Assembly (NCBI RefSeq): GCF_036246005.1
Contig: NZ_CP109171.1
Location: 7,800,001 to 7,864,000 of the forward strand
Reading direction: 5' to 3'
Source: Streptomyces sp. NBC_01723
Lineage (GTDB): Bacteria > Actinomycetota > Actinomycetes > Streptomycetales > Streptomycetaceae
Length of the DNA stretch: 64,000 bases
This document shows positions 1 to 12,000 of the stretch, piece by piece (the first letter of the stretch is position 1; each line of letters begins with the position of its first letter). Under the pieces are notes generated by a model, which saw nothing but the letters and a program-made list of their open reading frames with translations, was not told the origin of the DNA and ran no database searches. A program made the translations under genes and the position numbers.

Positions 1-3000
1 TCGCACCGGGGCCACACGGCGTCGCTGGTGGTCCCGGCGGAGGTGCACGCGCAGCTGACGGCGTTGGCGCGGGAGCAGGGCGTGACCCTGTTCATGGTGG
101 TGCAGGCCGCGCTGGCCGTGCTGCTGTCCCGGCTCGGTGCGGGCGAGGACATTCCCGTCGGTACGGCTGTGGCCGGCCGTACGGATCAGGCGCTGGATGA
201 TCTCGTCGGCTTCTTCGTCAACACGCTGGTGTTGCGTACGGATGTGTCGGGGGATCCGACCTTCGGCGAGCTGTTGGGGCGGGTGCGGGAGACAAGCTTG
301 GCGGCTTTGGAGCATCAGGAGGTGCCGTTCGAGCGGTTGGTGGAGGTTCTGGCGCCGGACCGTTCGCTGGCGCGGCATCCGCTGTTCCAGGTCATGCTCA
401 CTCTGCAGAATCAAGGCCAGGCAAGGCTGGACCTCCCGGGTCTTCGGGTGGCGCCGGTGTCGGGTGGGTTGGGTGTCGCGAAGTTTGATCTTGATGTGTC
501 ATTGGGTGAGGTGACTGATGGTGAGGGCCGCCCGGTGGGGTTGCGGGGGTCGGTTACCGGGGCGGCGGATCTGTTCGATGCGGGGACCGTGGATGCGGTC
601 GCTGCTCGGTTGGTGAAGGTCCTGTCGCTGGTGGCCGCGGACCCGCAGGCTCGGGTGGGGCAGGTCCAGGTGCTGTCGGAGGCGGAACGGCACCAGGTGG
701 TGACCGGCTGGAACGACACCGCCGAGCCGGTGCCTGATGCGACGTGGGTGGAGTTGTTCGCGGAGCAGGTGGCGCGGCATCCGGGTGCGGTGGCGGTGGT
801 GTGTGGGGAGGTGGAGTTGTCGTACGGGGAGTTGGATGAGCGGGCCTCTCGGTTGGCGGGTGTCTTGAGGGCGCGAGGGGTGGGCTCGGAGTCGGTGGTG
901 GGGGTGATGTTTGAGCGGTCCGTGGATGCGGTGGTGGCGCTGTTGGGGGTGTGGAAGGCAGGGGGCGCCTATCTGTTCATCAATCCCTCCTATCCGGAAG
1001 AGCGCGTGGCGTTGCTGGTGGCGGAGGCCGGGCCCGTGTGCATGGTCACGGTCAGCAGCCTGACCGCTGGGTTGCCTGCTGCTCCGCCGGTGCCGGTGGT
1101 GGCGGTGGACGACCCGGCGGTAGTCACGGAACTGGCCCAGGTGGAGCCTACGGGCGTGCCGGTGCCGACTGAGCCCGGAGCGGCGGCATACGTGATGTTC
1201 ACGTCCGGATCGACGGGGCGGCCGAAGGGTGTGGTGGTGACCCAGCGGGATCTGGCTGAGTTGGTGGTGGATCAGTGCTGGGGACAACCGGGGCGGATGC
1301 TGGGGCACGGTCCGTACGAGTTCGATGCGTCGGTGCTTGAGACATGGGTGACGCTGGCTATTGGGGGAGCGGTGGTACTGGCTCCGGCCGGCAAGTTGGA
1401 TGCTGGTGTGTTGCGGTCGCTGGTAGCGGAGTACGGGCTCGACCGTGTGCATGTGACCGCGGGACTGCTGCGGATGCTGGTGGAGGAGGACCCCGGGTGC
1501 TTCGCCGGGGTGAGCGAGGTGCTGACAGGTGGGGACGTGGTTCCGTCGGCAGCGGTGTCGGCGGTGCTGGCGGCTGCTCCAGGGGCTGCGGTGCGGCAGG
1601 TGTACGGGCCGACCGAAATCACCCTGTGTGCTACCCAGATCCTGGTTGGGGACGCCGATGCGGTCCCGTCGGTGCTGCCGATCGGCCGACCGATGGACAA
1701 CACGCGTATCTACCTGCTCGACGCTGGTCTGTCGCCGGTTCTGCCCGGGGTTGCGGGTGAGCTGTACGTGGCCGGGACCGGGCTGGCCCGGGGGTATCAC
1801 GGTCGGCCGGACCTGACCGGGGAGCGGTTCGTAGCGTGCCCGCTGGGTGCGCCGGGTGAGCGGATGTACCGGACGGGGGACCTGGCCCGGTGGACCAAGG
1901 ACGGGCAGCTGGTGTTCATCGGCCGGGCGGACAACCAGGTGAAGGTGCGTGGCTTCCGGATCGAGCCGGGTGAGGTCGAGGCGGTGTTGGCTGCCCATCC
2001 GAGTGTGGCTCAGGCGGTGGTGATCGCCCGAGAGGACACGTCCGGTGACAAGCGGCTCACCGCATATGTGGTTCCCAGGAGTGGCAACGGTGTGCGTGAC
2101 GACCTGTCTGCGCGGTTGCGCGCGTACGTGGGTGAGCGGTTGCCGGACCACCTGGTCCCGTCCGCGGTAGTGGTACTGGACGGGTTGCCGTTCTCGGTGA
2201 ACGGCAAGGTGGACCGGGCGGCCCTGCCGGCGCCGGAGTACACGGGGGCCGGTGGCGGGCGGGCACCCGCGTCGGTGGCCGAAGAGCTGATGTGCGGTGT
2301 GTTCGCGGACGTCCTCGGCCTTGAACGAGTGGGGGTGGAGGACAGCTTCTTTGACTTGGGCGGGCATTCGTTGTTGGCGATGCGGTTGGTGTCGCGGGTG
2401 CGGTCGGTGTTCGAGGTGGAGTTGGGTGTGCGGGCCTTGTTCGAGGCTCCGACGCCGGCGGGGTTGTCGGTGCGGATTGCAGGTGCGGGTGGTGCGCGGG
2501 TGGGCTTGGCTCGGTGGGAGCGGCCTGAGCGGGTTCCGTTGTCGTTTGCTCAGCGGCGGTTGTGGTTCTTGGCGCAGTTGGAGGGGCCGAGTGCGACGTA
2601 CAACATGCCGGTTGCGTTGCGGTTGGAGGGTGCGCTGGATGTTGGTGCGCTGCGGGCGGCGTTGGAGGATGTGCTGGGGCGGCATGAGGTGTTGAGGACG
2701 GTGTTCCCGGTGGTGGACGGGGAGCCGTATCAGGAGGTGTTGGCGCCTTCGGCGGTGGGTGGGGTGCTGCGGGTTGTGCGGGCTGGTGAGGGGGAGGTTG
2801 CGGGTCTGGTGGCGGAGGAGACCGGGCGCGGGTTCGATCTCGGGGTTGAGGTGCCGTTGCGGGCGTTGTTGGTTGAGGTTGGGGTGGATGTGCATGTGTT
2901 GGTGGTGGTGGTGCATCACGTTGCGGGGGATGGGTGGTCGATGGGGCCGTTGGCGCGGGACATCTCGGTGGCGTATGCGGCGCGGTGTGCGGGTGAGGCC

Positions 3001-6000
3001 CCGGGTTGGGAGCCGTTGCCGGTGCAGTACTCGGACTACACCCTGTGGCAGCGGGAGCTGCTGGGTGATGAGGGTGATCCGGGCAGTGTGCTGGCCGGCC
3101 AGGTGGATTTCTGGCGGGACGCGCTGGCCGGGGCACCGCAGGAACTGGCGCTGCCGGGTGACCGGTCGCGGCCGACGGTGGCGTCACATCGTGGTCACAC
3201 GGTGAGGGTGGAGGTCCCGGCGGAGGTGCACGCGCAGCTGACGGCGTTGGCGCGGGAACAGGGCGTGACGCTGTTCATGGTGGTGCAGGCCGCGCTGGCC
3301 GTGCTCTTGTCGAAGTTGGGAGCGGGGGAGGACGTTCCCGTCGGCACGGCGGTCGCCGGCCGCACGGACCAGGCCCTCGACGATCTGGTGGGGTTCTTCG
3401 TCAACACGCTGGTGTTGCGTACGGATGTGTCGGGGGATCCGACGTTCGGTGAGCTGTTGGGGCGGGTGCGGGAGACGAGTCTGGCGGCTTTGGAGCATCA
3501 GGAGGTGCCCTTCGAGCGGTTGGTGGAGGTTCTGGCACCGGACCGTTCGCTGGCGCGGCATCCGCTGTTCCAGGTCATGCTGGCGGTACAGAATCTGGGC
3601 CAGGCGAAGCTTGACCTGCCTGGGCTGCGGGTGGCGCCGGCGTCTGTCGGACAGGGGGCAGCGAAGTTTGATCTCGATGTGTCGTTGGGTGAGGTGGTTG
3701 ATGGTGAGGGTTGTCCTGGGGGGTTGCGGGGGTCGGTTACGGGGTCGGTGGATCTGTTTGATGCGGGGACGGTGGAGCGGATCGGTCGGTGGTTGGTGAG
3801 GGTCCTGTCGGTTGTGGTTGAGGATCCGCAGGTTCGGGTGGGGCAGGTTGAGGTGTTGTCGGAGGTGGAGCGGTATGACGTGGTGGCGGGGTGGAATGCC
3901 GCTGTCGAGCCGGTGCCTGAGGTGACGTGGGTGGAGTTGTTCGCGGAGCGGGTGGTGGGGGATCCGGGTGCGGTGGCGGTGGTGTGTGGGGAGGAGTCGT
4001 TGACTTATGGGGAGTTGGATGAGCGTTCTGGTCGGTTGGCGGGTGTGCTGGCGGGTCGGGGTGTGGGGTCTGAGTCGGTGGTGGGTGTGGTGTTGGGGCG
4101 GTCGGTTGATGTGGTGGTGGCGTTGTTGGGGGTGTGGAAGGCGGGGGGTGCGTATGTGTTTGTTGATCCGTCGTATCCGGTGGAGCGGGTGGGTGTGGTG
4201 TTGGCGGAGGCGGGGCCGGTGTGTGTGGTGACCGACAGGGCTTTGTCCGGTGGGTTGCCGGATGGGCTGGGTGTGCCGGTGGTGTGTCTGGATGATCCGG
4301 GGATGGCGTTCGCTGCGGTGGCGCGTCCTTTGCTTGGTGGGCGGGATGTGGCGGCGTATGTGATGTTTACGTCGGGGTCGTCGGGTGTGCCGAAGGGTGT
4401 GGTGGTGTCTCAGGGTGCGGTGGTGGGTTTGGTGGCGGCTTTGGGTCCGGTGCTGGGTGCTGGGCCTGGGGTGGGTGTGTTGCAGTTTGCGTCGTTTGGG
4501 TTTGACGGTTCGGTGCTGGATGTTGCGGTGGTGTTGGCGTCGGGTGGGCGTCTGGTGGTGGCGTCGGAGGCGGAGCGGGCGGATGTGGGGTTGTTGGCTG
4601 ATCTGGTGGTGCGGGAAGGGGTGGGGGTCGCGAGTGTGGTGCCTTCCCTCCTGGGTGTGGTCGATCCGGCGGGGGTGCCCGGTTTGGGGCGGGTGTTGGT
4701 GGGCGGTGAACTGTTGTCGGGTGAGGTGGCGCGGGTGTGGGCGGGTGGTGGCCGGGTGTTGGTGAACACGTATGGGCCGACGGAGGCGACGGTGATGGTC
4801 ACCGCCGGGCGGGTGCCGCGGGGTGGGGTGGGTGTGCCGTCGGTGGGTGGGCCGGTGGCGAATGCGCGGGTGTATGTGCTGGACCGGTTCCTTGAGCCGG
4901 TGCCGCCTGGGGTGGCGGGGGAGCTGTATGTCGCCGGTGTGCAGCTGGCCCGCGGGTATCACCAGCGACCGGGCCTGACCGGGGAACGCTTCGTGGCGTG
5001 CCCGTTCGGCGATTCAGGTGAGCGGATGTATCGGACTGGTGACCTGGCGCGGTGGACGGTGGACGGGCAGTTGATGTTCGTGGGCCGTGCGGATGATCAG
5101 GTGAAGGTGCGTGGGTTCCGGGTGGAGCCGGCCGAGGTCGAGGCCGTCCTGGCCACGCATCCCGGGGTGGGTCAGGCGGTGGTGGTCGCGCGTGAGGATG
5201 TGCCGGGTGACAAGCGGCTGGTCGCCTACGTCGTGCCCGAGGGCGACGGCCCGCTGGGCGGTGACCTGAGGCGCTTTACGGCTGAGCGGTTGCCGGAGTA
5301 CATGGTGCCGTCGGCGGTGGTGGTGCTCGACGGGCTGCCGTTGTCGGTGAACGGGAAGCTGGACCGTTCCGCGCTGCCGGCGCCGGAGTATTCGTCTGCA
5401 GGTGGGCGGGGTCCTGCCACGGTGGCTGAAGAGCTGGTGTGTCAGGTGTTCGCGGATGTCCTGGGTGTGGAGCGGGTGGAGGTGGAGGACAACTTCTTCG
5501 AGCTGGGTGGGCATTCGTTGCTGGCGGTGTCGTTGGTGCAGCGGTTGCGTGAGCGTGGGTTCGGGGTGTCGGTGCGGGTGTTGTTCGAGGCGCCGACGCC
5601 GGGGGCGTTGGCTGCTGCCGGCAGTGGCGGGGGTGTGGTGGAGGTGCCTCCGAATGGGATTCCTGAGCAGGGTGTGGAGGTGATTACGCCGGAGATGCTG
5701 CCGTTGGTGGAGCTGACGGCGGCGCAGATCGATTTGGTCTGCGAGTCGGTCGAGGGCGGCGCGGCGAACGTCGCCGACGTGTATCCGCTGGCACCTTTGC
5801 AGGAAGGCATCCTGTTCCACCACCTGCTGGCCGGGGTCGGTGCGGCAGACGTCTATTTGGTACCGATGGTGCTGGGATTCGACAGCCGTGAGCGGCTGGA
5901 CGCGTTCCTGGCGGCGTTGCAGCGGGTCGTGGACCGGCACGACATCTACCGCACCGGGCTCGTGTGGGAGGGACTGCCGGAGCCATTGCAGGTGGTCCGG

Positions 6001-9000
6001 AAGCGTGCGGTCATTCCGGTCACCGAGGTGTCGTTGTCGGACGGCGGAGATGCCAAGGCTGAGCTGTTGGCGGTAGCCGGTCGATGGATGGACCTGCGGC
6101 AGGCACCGTTGCTGCGGGCGCACGTGGCGGCCGAGCCGGGGAGGCCGGGTCGATGGGTGGCGTTGGTACAGGTTCATCACCTGTTGCAGGACCATACGGC
6201 GCTGGAGGTGGTGCTGGGCGAGGTCGGGGCGTTCATGGCCGGCCGCGGGGACGAGTTGCCGGTGCCGCTGCCGTTCCGGGACTTCGTGGCCCAGGCCAGG
6301 CTGGGAGTATCGCGTGCTGAGCACGAGGAGTACTTCTCAGGTCTGTTGGGTGATGTGACGGAGCCGACGCTGCCGTTCGGCCTGGCTGATACCCATGGGG
6401 ACGGGTCGACGGTAAGGTCGGCGCGGTGGAGGGTGGACGACTCCGTGGCGGAGCGCATCCGGGACCAGGCCCGCCGCTTGGGGGTGAGTCCGGCGACGTT
6501 GTTCCATGTGGCGTATGCGCGGGTGGTGGCGAGTCTGGCGGGGCGGTCGGATGTGGTGTTCGGGACGGTGTTGCTGGGCCGGATGAACTCCGGGCGGGGT
6601 GCGGACCGGACTCCGGGCCCGTTCATGAACACGCTGCCGGTACGGATGGATTTCGCGGGTCTTGATGTGGTGGGTGCGGTACGGGCGATGCAGGCCCAGT
6701 TGGCCGGCCTGCTGGTGCACGAGCACGCTCCGCTCGCCGTGGCGCAGAGGGGCAGTGCGGTACCGGCTTCGGCTCCGTTGTTTACGTCCCTGCTCAACTA
6801 CCGTCATGGCGGTCAGCCTCGTCGGGGTGGCGGGGGTGGTGGGAGGAGTGGTGGTCTTGCCGGGGTGGCGATGCTGTCGACCGAGGACCGGACGAACTAT
6901 CCGTTGTCGGTGTCGGTGGATGATCTGGGGGCCGCGTTCGGGCTGACGGCTGATGCGGTGGCGCCGGGGGATCCGGAGCTGGTGTGCGCGCTGCTGCAGA
7001 ACGCTGCCGAAAGCCTGGTCGAGGCGCTGGAGGGTGCACCGGAGACACCTCTGGGTGAGGTCGCCGTGGTGTCACCGCTCGTTCGCGAGCAGATCTTGAG
7101 TGAGTGGAATGATGTGCCTGTGGTGGGGGTGGTGGGTTCGGTGGTGGAGTTGTTTGGGGAGTGGGTGGTGCGGGATCCGGGTGCGGTGGCGGTGGTGTGT
7201 GGTGAGGAGAGTCTGACTTACGGGGAGTTGGATGAGCGGGCGGGTTGGTTGGCGGGGGTGTTGGCGGGTCGGGGTGTGGGGCCGGAGTCGGTGGTGGGGG
7301 TGTTGTTGGAGCGGTCGGTTGATTTGGTGGTGGCGTTGTTGGGGGTGTTGCGGGCGGGGGGTGCGTATTTGTTGCTGGATCCGTCGTATCCGGTGGAGCG
7401 GCGGGCGTGGATGCTGGCGGATGCGGGGCCGGTGTGTGTGGTGAGCAGTGGTGTGCTGGCGGGTGGGGTGCCGGGTGGGGTGCCGGTGGTGGAGGTGGGT
7501 GGTGGGGGTCTTGTGGTGGGGTCGGTGGTGGATGGGGTGTTGGATCCGGTGGTGGTGGGGTCTGGTGGGGCGGCGTATGTGTTGTATACGTCGGGGTCGT
7601 CGGGGGTGCCGAAGGGTGTGGTGGTGTCGCATGGGGGGTTTGCGGGTCTGGTGGCGGGTCATCGTGGGTTGTTGGGTGTGGGTCCGGGGTGTCGGGTGGC
7701 GCAGTTTGCGTCGGCGGGTTTTGACACGTTCGGGTGGGAGTGGTCGATGGCGTTGTTGACGGGTGCGGCGTTGGTGGTGGTGCCGCAGGAGGAGCGGTTG
7801 GGTGGGGAGTTGGCGGGGTTTTTGGCGCGGGAGGGGGTGACGCATGTGACGTTGCCGCCGGGGGTGTTGGCGTTGTTGGACGAGGGTGATGTGGATCCGG
7901 GTGTGGTGGTGGTGACGGCGGGTGAGGAGTGTCCGCCGGAGGTGATGGCGCGGTGGTCGCGGGGGCGGGTGATGTTCAATTCGTATGGGCCGACGGAGAC
8001 GACGGTGGATGCCACGTTGTGGCGGTGTGATCCGGATGCGGGTGAGGTGTTGATCGGTGGGCCGGTGTTCAGTACGCGGGTGTTTGTGCTGGATGGTTCG
8101 TTGGAGCCGGTGCCGCCGGGGGTGGTGGGTGAGTTGTATGTGGCGGGTGATGGTCTGGCGCGTGGGTATCTGCGGCGGCCGGGGCTGACGGGGGAGCGGT
8201 TTGTGGCGTGTCCGTTCGGGGGTGTGGGTGAGCGGATGTATCGGACGGGGGATCTGGCGCGGTGGACGGCGCAGGGCCGGCTGGTGTTCGCGGGGCGGGC
8301 GGATGATCAGGTGAAGGTGCGGGGGCACCGGATCGAGCCGGGTGAGATCGCCGCGGTGCTGACCGCGCATCCCGGGGTGGCCCAGGCGGCCGTCGTCGCC
8401 CGTGAGGACATTCCCGGGGACACCCGCCTGATCGCCTACATCGTCCCCGAAACCACCGCCACCGACCCAGCCGCAGCCACCGTGCCGGACACTGCCGTCC
8501 TGACCGCCGACCTGCGAGCCCACACCGCCGCCCGCCTCCCCGCCTACATGATCCCCGCAGCCTTCGTCTCTCTGCCCGAACTCCCTCTGACCATCAACGG
8601 CAAACTCAACCGAGCCGCACTCCCCACCCCCGAGTTTGCGGTGCTCGACACTGGGCGTGCCCCTGTGTCGGTGGCCGAGGAACTGATGTGTCAGGTGTTT
8701 GGTGAGGTGCTGGGTCTGGAGGGGGTGGGGGTTGAGCAGGACTTCTTCGAGTTGGGTGGACATTCGTTGTTGGCGATGCGGTTGGTGTCGCGGTTGAGGG
8801 GGGTGTTCGGGGTTGAGGTGGGTGTGCGGGAGTTGTTCGAGGCGTCGACGCCGGCGGGGTTGGCGGCGCGGATTGCGGGTGCGGATGCGGCGCGGGTGGG
8901 GTTGGTGCCGTGGGAGCGGCCTGAGCGGGTGCCGTTGTCTTTTGCTCAGCGGCGGTTGTGGTTCTTGGCGCAGTTGGAGGGGCCGAGTGCGACGTACAAC

Positions 9001-12000
9001 ATCCCGATCGCGCTGCGGCTGGAGGGTGTGCTGGATGTGGTCGCGCTGCGGGCGGCGTTCGGTGATGTGCTGGGGCGGCATGAGGTGCTGCGGACGGTGT
9101 TCCCGGTGGTGGACGGGGAGCCGTATCAGCAGGTTCTGACTGTCGGTGAGGTGGGTGAGGTGCTGCGGGTCGCGCGGGTGGCCGAGGGTGAGGTGGCGGA
9201 CCTGGTGGTGGAGGAGACCGGGCACGGGTTCGACCTCGGCGCGGAGGTGCCGCTGCGGGCGCTGTTGGTGGGGATCGATGAGGACGTGCACGTCTTGGTC
9301 GTGGTCGTGCATCACGTTGCGGGGGACGGATGGTCCATGGGGCCGTTGGCGCGGGACATCTCGGTGGCGTACGCGGCACGGCATGACGGCCGTGCGCCCG
9401 GTTGGGAGCCGTTGCCGGTGCAGTACGCGGATTACACCCTGTGGCAACGGGAGCTGCTGGGTGATGAGGGTGATCCGGGCAGTGTGCTGGCCGGCCAGGT
9501 GGATTTCTGGCGGGACGCGCTGGCCGGGGCACCGCAGGAGCTGGCGCTGCCGGTGGATCGGCCGCGGCCGGCGGTGGCCTCGCACCGGGGCCACACGGCG
9601 TCGCTGGTGGTCCCGGCGGAGGTGCACGCGCAGCTGACGGCGCTGGCGCGGGAGCAGGGCGTGACCCTGTTCATGGTGGTGCAGGCCGCGCTGGCCGTGC
9701 TCTTGTCGAAGTTGGGTGCGGGCGAGGACATTCCCGTCGGCACGGCGGTGGCCGGCCGTACCGACCAGGCCCTCGACGACCTGGTGGGCTTCTTCGTCAA
9801 CACGCTGGTGCTGCGTACGGATGTGTCGGGGGACCCGACCTTCGGCGAGCTGTTGGGGCGGGTGCGGGAGACAAGCCTGGCGGCGCTGGAGCACCAGGAG
9901 GTGCCCTTCGAGCGGTTGGTTGAGGTGCTGGCACCGGACCGTTCTCTCGCGCGGCATCCGCTGTTCCAGGTCATGCTCAATCTCCAGAATCTGGGCCAGG
10001 CCAGGCTGGACCTCCCCGATCTGCGGGTAGCGCCGGTGGCCGGCGGTCTGCGGGTGGCGAAGTTCGATCTCGATGTGTCATTGGGTGAGGTGACTGACGC
10101 TGAGGGTCGCCCGGTGGGGTTGCGGGGGTCGGTTACCGGGGCGGCGGATCTGTTCGATGCGGGGACCGTGGATGCGGTCGCTGAGCGGTTGGTGAAGGTC
10201 CTGTCGCTGGTGGCCGCGGACCCGCAGGCTCGGGTGGGGCAGGTCCGGGTGCTGTCGGAGGCGGAACGGCACCAGGTGGTGGCCGGCTGGAACGACACCG
10301 TCGTACCAAAGCCGGAGACGACCTGGCTGACGCTGTTCGAGGATCAGGTGCTGCGGGACCCGAGCGCTGTCGCGGTCGTGGATGGAAATGAACGTGTGTC
10401 GTATGGGGAGTTGGATGAGCGGGCGCACCGGCTGGCGGGGCTGCTGGCCGATCGAGGTGTGGGACCGGAGTCGGTGGCGGCGGTCATGCTGGAGCGGTCG
10501 GTCGAGCTGGTAGTGACTCTGCTGGCGGTGTGGAAGGCCGGTGCTGCCTATCTCCCCGTCGATCCGGACCATCCCTCTGAACGGCTCGCGTTCACGCTGA
10601 CCGACGCCCGTCCGTCCTGCGTGCTCACGACGCGGGCGCACGCTGGTGAACTTCCGGCAGATCTGAATGTCCCCGTGCTTGCCGTCGACGAGGCGGAGCC
10701 GGCTGGGAGGGATGACTGGACGCGTCCGGTCCTGACGGCCGGGCACGCGGCGTACGTGATGTATACGTCCGGATCGACGGGGCGGCCGAAGGGCGTGGTG
10801 GTCACCCACGGCGGCCTGGTCAACCACCTCCTCTGGGCACAGCGGGTGTTCGGGCTGGAGGCGTCGGACCGAGTGCTCCACAAGACGCCGTTCGGGTTCG
10901 ACGCGTCGGTCTGGGAGCTGTGGTGGCCGTTGGTGTCCGGGGCGGCGTTGGTGATCGCCGCGCCGGAGGGGCACCGTGATCCGGCCTACCTGGCGGAGTT
11001 GATGCGGCGTGAGGAAGTCACCGCCGCACACTTCGTACCTTCCCAGCTGTCGGTGTTCGTCGCCGAGGCCGCCGCGGTCGATTGCACGAGTCTGCGGATG
11101 CTGTTCAGCGGTGGTGAGGCGCTGACTGGCGCTCTGCGTCAACGGGTTACGAGCCTCTTGGACGTGGAGTTGCACAACGTCTACGGGCTGACGGAGACCA
11201 CGGTCGACTCGACGTCATGGCACGGCGGTACGAGTGAGGCGGCAGGTGGGACTGTCCCGATCGGCCGACCGGTCGACAACACCCGCGTCTATGTCCTGGA
11301 CCGGTTCCTTGAGCCGGTGCCGCCAGGTGTGGCGGGGGAGCTGTATGTGGCCGGCACGGGTCTGGCACGCGGATACCACGAGCGACCGGGGCTGACGGCG
11401 GAGCGGTTCGTGGCCTGCCCGTTCGGTGGTGCGGGTGAGCGGATGTACCGGACCGGTGACCTGGCGCGGTGGACCGCGGACGGGCAGCTGGTGTTTGTCG
11501 GCCGTGCGGATGACCAAGTGAAGGTCCGCGGCTTCCGGGTCGAGCCGGGTGAGGTCGAGGCCGTCCTGGCGGCACATCCCGAGGTGGCTCGAGCGGTGGT
11601 GGTCGCCCGCGAGGACACCCAGGGTGATGAGCGACTCGTCGCGTACGTCGTGCCCGACGGTGATGGTGGATGGGGCGACGAACTGTCCGGCGAAGTGCGT
11701 GCCTTTGGGAGCGCGCGGTTGCCGGAGTACATGGTGCCTTCTGCCGTCGTGGTGCTCGACCGGCTGCCGTTGTCGGTGAACGGGAAGCTGGACCGGGCGG
11801 CCCTCCCCGCGCCGGAGTATTCGTCTGCCGGGGGGCGGGGCCCCGCCACGGTGGCTGAGGAGCTGGTGTGCCGGGTGTTCGCGGATGTCCTGGGTGTCGA
11901 CCGTGTAGGGGTGGAGGACAACTTCTTCGAGTTGGGTGGGCATTCGTTGCTGGCGGTGTCGTTGGTGCAGCGGTTGCGTGAGCGTGGGTTCGGGGTGTCG

